The notes beneath the pieces were generated by a model. That model ran no database searches, was not told the origin of the DNA, and was given only the letters and a program-made list of their open reading frames with translations. A stretch of 64,000 nucleotides of DNA from Ectopseudomonas composti (GTDB lineage Bacteria > Pseudomonadota > Gammaproteobacteria > Pseudomonadales > Pseudomonadaceae), in assembly GCF_900115475.1 (NCBI RefSeq), contig NZ_FOWP01000009.1:124001-188000 (forward strand), in the 5' to 3' direction. The position numbers and the translations under genes were made by a program. Of this stretch, positions 61,866-64,000 are shown in pieces. Position 1 is the first letter of the stretch. The number at the start of each line of letters is the position of its first letter.

Positions 61866-62003
61866 AGCGGTTACCTGTCGGTGGGTCGGTGGTCGATGCA
61901 CGCATCCCGTCGGTCGTTGCCGTCGGGTAGACGTCGGGACTATTGCAGAGCGTCTGCTGCCTGGATTGGATGTAACTACGGTTCTGGTATCGGGCTGTGG
62001 TAG

Positions 62004-62981
62004 TCAGGTCAGGTGTTCACGCAGGGCCGCGCCGGCCTGTTGCATGGCCGTGCGTACGGCAGGTACCTCGGCGATCACGTTGAGCAGGCCGTAGTCGTGG
62101 ATCATGCCGTTGTAGCGCACGGCGCTGACCGCCACCCCGGCCGCGCCCAGGCGGCGCGCGTAGGCTTCGCCTTCGTCGCGCAGCACGTCCATCTCGGCGG
62201 TCTGCACCAGTGCCGGCGGCAGGCCTTTCAACTGCTCCAGGCTGGCGCGCAGCGGCGATGCATGGATCTCGTTACGTTGCTTGGGGTCGGTGGTGTAGTT
62301 GTCCCAAAACCACTCCATCATCGCGCGCGTCAGGAAGTGGCCCTCGGCGAACTGGTTGTAGGACGCGTTGTTGAAACTGGCGTCGGTCACCGGCCAAAGC
62401 AGCAACTGGAAGCGCAGCGTCGGCGTTCCGGCTTCCTTGGCCTTGATGGCGACCACAGCGGCCATGTTGCCGCCGACGCTGTTACCGGCTACGGCCAGGC
62501 GAGCCCCGTCGATACCGATCTGGCTGCCGTTGTCGGCCACCCATTGGGTGGCGGCGTAGGCCTGGTTGATCGCGGTCGGGTACTTGGCCTCCGGCGACGG
62601 CGTGTAGTCGACGTAGATCGCGGCGGTGCCGGAGCCCACCACCAGATCGCGGATCAGGCGTTCGTGGGTCGGGTAGTCGCCTAGCACCCAACCGCCACCG
62701 TGGAAGAACATGAAACCCGGCAGGTTGCCTTGACTGCCCGTAGGGCGCACCACCACCAGCTTGAGCGTCTGCCCGGCGATTTCAATGCGCTGCTCGCGAG
62801 TCTCCACGCCTGACAGGTCGACGCTTACCGAGGCTTGAGCGCCGGTGAGCACCCCACGAGCCTCCCCGGGTGGGAGTTGTTCGAGCGGTGTACCGCCACC
62901 GGCGGCCAGGGCTTCGAGAAAGGACTGGGTGGTGGATTCGACGCCGGGACTACCGGCGCCCAGGTTGGCGATGGGCTGCAT
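62004..62981 (-). CDS. HSL-type (family IV) alpha/beta hydrolase
   Basis: 325 aa. HGGGW (94-98) is the oxyanion-hole motif of the hormone-sensitive-lipase family, VAGNSVGGNMA holds Ser168, DVLRDEGEAY near 268 the acid, and YNGMIHDYG near 294 the His. No signal peptide, so likely cytoplasmic. Monocistronic, same strand as the upstream amidohydrolase unit but about 140 bases away. Ester substrate unknown. Confidence 0.88.
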   Translation of the reverse strand: MQPIANLGAGSPGVESTTQSFLEALAAGGGTPLEQLPPGEARGVLTGAQASVSVDLSGVETREQRIEIAGQTLKLVVVRPTGSQGNLPGFMFFHGGGWVLGDYPTHERLIRDLVVGSGTAAIYVDYTPSPEAKYPTAINQAYAATQWVADNGSQIGIDGARLAVAGNSVGGNMAAVVAIKAKEAGTPTLRFQLLLWPVTDASFNNASYNQFAEGHFLTRAMMEWFWDNYTTDPKQRNEIHASPLRASLEQLKGLPPALVQTAEMDVLRDEGEAYARRLGAAGVAVSAVRYNGMIHDYGLLNVIAEVPAVRTAMQQAGAALREHLT

Positions 62982-63138
62982 GGCGGATGACCTCGTGGTG
63001 GCTGAAGATGATGTCGCGCGACTGCGTCGATCATCTTCGGCTCGGGTGCTGAGCCGCGCTTGGATCGGTCTGCCGTTTTGGCATCAGGCTGCTATCGGGC
63101 TGCTAGAGTGAGGGCGAAGGCTCAAGCGCGAGGTGCTC

Positions 63139-64000
63139 ATGGCAGAGGAAAGTCGCAAGCTGGGCGTGGGCTCGCTTACGGCATTGGTGGTGGGTTCGAT
63201 GGTGGGCGGTGGCATCTTCTCGCTGCCGCAGAATATCGCCGCCCGGGCCGATGTCGGGGCCGTGCTGATCGGCTGGGGCATCACCGCGGTGGGCATGCTG
63301 GCGCTGGCCTTCGTGTTCCAGAGCCTGGCCAACCGCAAGCCGGAATTGGACGGTGGTGTGTACGTCTATGCCAAGGCGGGTCTTGGCGACTACATGGGCT
63401 TCTCGTCGGCCTGGGGCTATTGGATCAGCGCCTGGCTGGGCAACGTCGGCTATTTCGTCCTGCTGTTCTCGACCCTGGGGTATTTCTTTCCGGCATTCGG
63501 TGAGGGCAATACGCCGCTGGCCATTGGCTGCGCCTCGGTGCTGCTGTGGTGCGTGCATGCCCTGGTGCTGCGCGGGATCAAGGAGGCAGCGCTGATCAAC
63601 CTGATCACCACCGTGGCCAAGCTGGTGCCGATCCTGCTGTTCATCGTCATCGTCGGCCTGGCCTTCGACCGCGAGATTTTCACCCGTGATATCTGGGGGC
63701 GCAGCAACCCGCAGTTCGGTAGCGTGCTGGAGCAGGTGCGCAACATGATGCTGGTCACCGTGTTCGTGTTCATCGGCATCGAGGGCGCCAGCGTCTATTC
63801 TTCACGCGCCGAACGGCGCAGTGATGTTGGCAAGGCCACGGTGATGGGTTTTCTTGGTGTGCTGGCGCTGCTGATGTTGGTCAACCTGCTGTCGTTGGGG
63901 GTGATGAGCCAGCCCGAACTGGCAGCGCTGCAGAACCCCTCCATGGCCGGGGTGCTGGAGCATGTAGTGGGGCGCTGGGGGGCGATCTTCATCAGCATCG
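63139..64000 (+). CDS. arcD: Arginine/ornithine antiporter-like APA permease (3' end outside window)
   Basis: At least 287 residues, continuing beyond the window. MAEESRKLGVGSLTALVVGS and MVGGGIFSLPQNIAARADVG at the start, then ELDGGVYVYAKAGLGDYMGF and VFVFIGIEGASVYSSRAERR, closely follow the ArcD type of basic-amino-acid antiporter as I know it from P. aeruginosa. ArcD swaps arginine for ornithine in the arginine deiminase pathway. The ATG at 63139 has GAGG upstream. Whether arcABC follow cannot be seen; a paralogue for another basic amino acid is possible. Confidence 0.85.
   Translation, partial: MAEESRKLGVGSLTALVVGSMVGGGIFSLPQNIAARADVGAVLIGWGITAVGMLALAFVFQSLANRKPELDGGVYVYAKAGLGDYMGFSSAWGYWISAWLGNVGYFVLLFSTLGYFFPAFGEGNTPLAIGCASVLLWCVHALVLRGIKEAALINLITTVAKLVPILLFIVIVGLAFDREIFTRDIWGRSNPQFGSVLEQVRNMMLVTVFVFIGIEGASVYSSRAERRSDVGKATVMGFLGVLALLMLVNLLSLGVMSQPELAALQNPSMAGVLEHVVGRWGAIFISI

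Overview
The window reads as chromosome of a high-GC Pseudomonas, most likely of the P. mendocina / P. oleovorans (Ectopseudomonas) type. Three things point there: the gene order trpF-accD-folC-dedD-cvpA-purF-metZ, the etfD/etfBA locus with a plaF-like lipase beside it, and a complete acyclic terpene utilisation (atu) cluster. Genes are dense, ATGA start/stop overlaps are common, and nothing looks like a phage, IS element, integron, CRISPR array, tRNA or rRNA. The species call is an inference from gene content and order; no search was run.

Layout. 1-8 kb: core metabolism on the + strand (tryptophan, fatty-acid, folate, purine and methionine synthesis), closed by an SDR. 8-14.9 kb: electron-transfer flavoprotein system (etfD divergent from etfBA), a PlaF-like membrane phospholipase, an orphan solute-binding protein, and a lipoprotein pair (DUF4398 plus OmpA-type). 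15-20 kb: a MocR-type regulator, then an operon of a von Willebrand factor A lipoprotein, an ECF sigma factor and a one-TM putative anti-sigma factor, and a Lys/Pro/Ala-rich lipoprotein. 20.1-32.8 kb: the atu cluster on the - strand (atuA-B-C-D-E-F-G-H) with atuR divergent; these genes carry citronellol/geraniol-derived acids through CoA activation, dehydrogenation, biotin-dependent carboxylation and hydration. 33-39.5 kb: a second orphan binding protein, a CPBP membrane protease, a 55-residue DUF2897 protein, ethanolamine ammonia-lyase (eutBC), and a divergent two-component pair made of a CBS-domain kinase and a double-receiver regulator without an output domain.

39.7-45 kb: pyrF, an SDR, a BASS-family transporter, benE, a LysE exporter and a small membrane protein. 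45-49 kb: a FecI/FecR/TonB-receptor iron-uptake unit. 49-52.4 kb: MarR regulator divergent from a PLP aminotransferase, a glutathione transferase and an AraC regulator. 52.4-56.9 kb: a NarL-type response regulator with a 1031-residue propeller sensor kinase, and an alpha/beta hydrolase whose nucleophile position is Asp. 56.9-61.9 kb: a four-gene unit (MFS exporter with an extra C-terminal ABM-like domain, YtcJ-type amidohydrolase with a Cys/His-rich tail, membrane-anchored ABM protein, YcaC-like hydrolase). 62-64 kb: an HSL-type esterase and the 5' part of an ArcD-type antiporter cut by the window edge.

Regulation visible in the DNA: two 17-bp AtuR-type operators that are exact reverse complements and bracket the atuA promoter; a PsrA-type palindrome over the etfBA promoter; a Fur-like box before the fecI-type gene; and a Shine-Dalgarno site locked in a 9-bp stem before the CPBP protease. 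Many intergenic gaps carry GTAG-headed, REP-like imperfect palindromes of at least five sequence families; palindromic repeats of this and a related type fill six of the seven gaps inside the atu operon.
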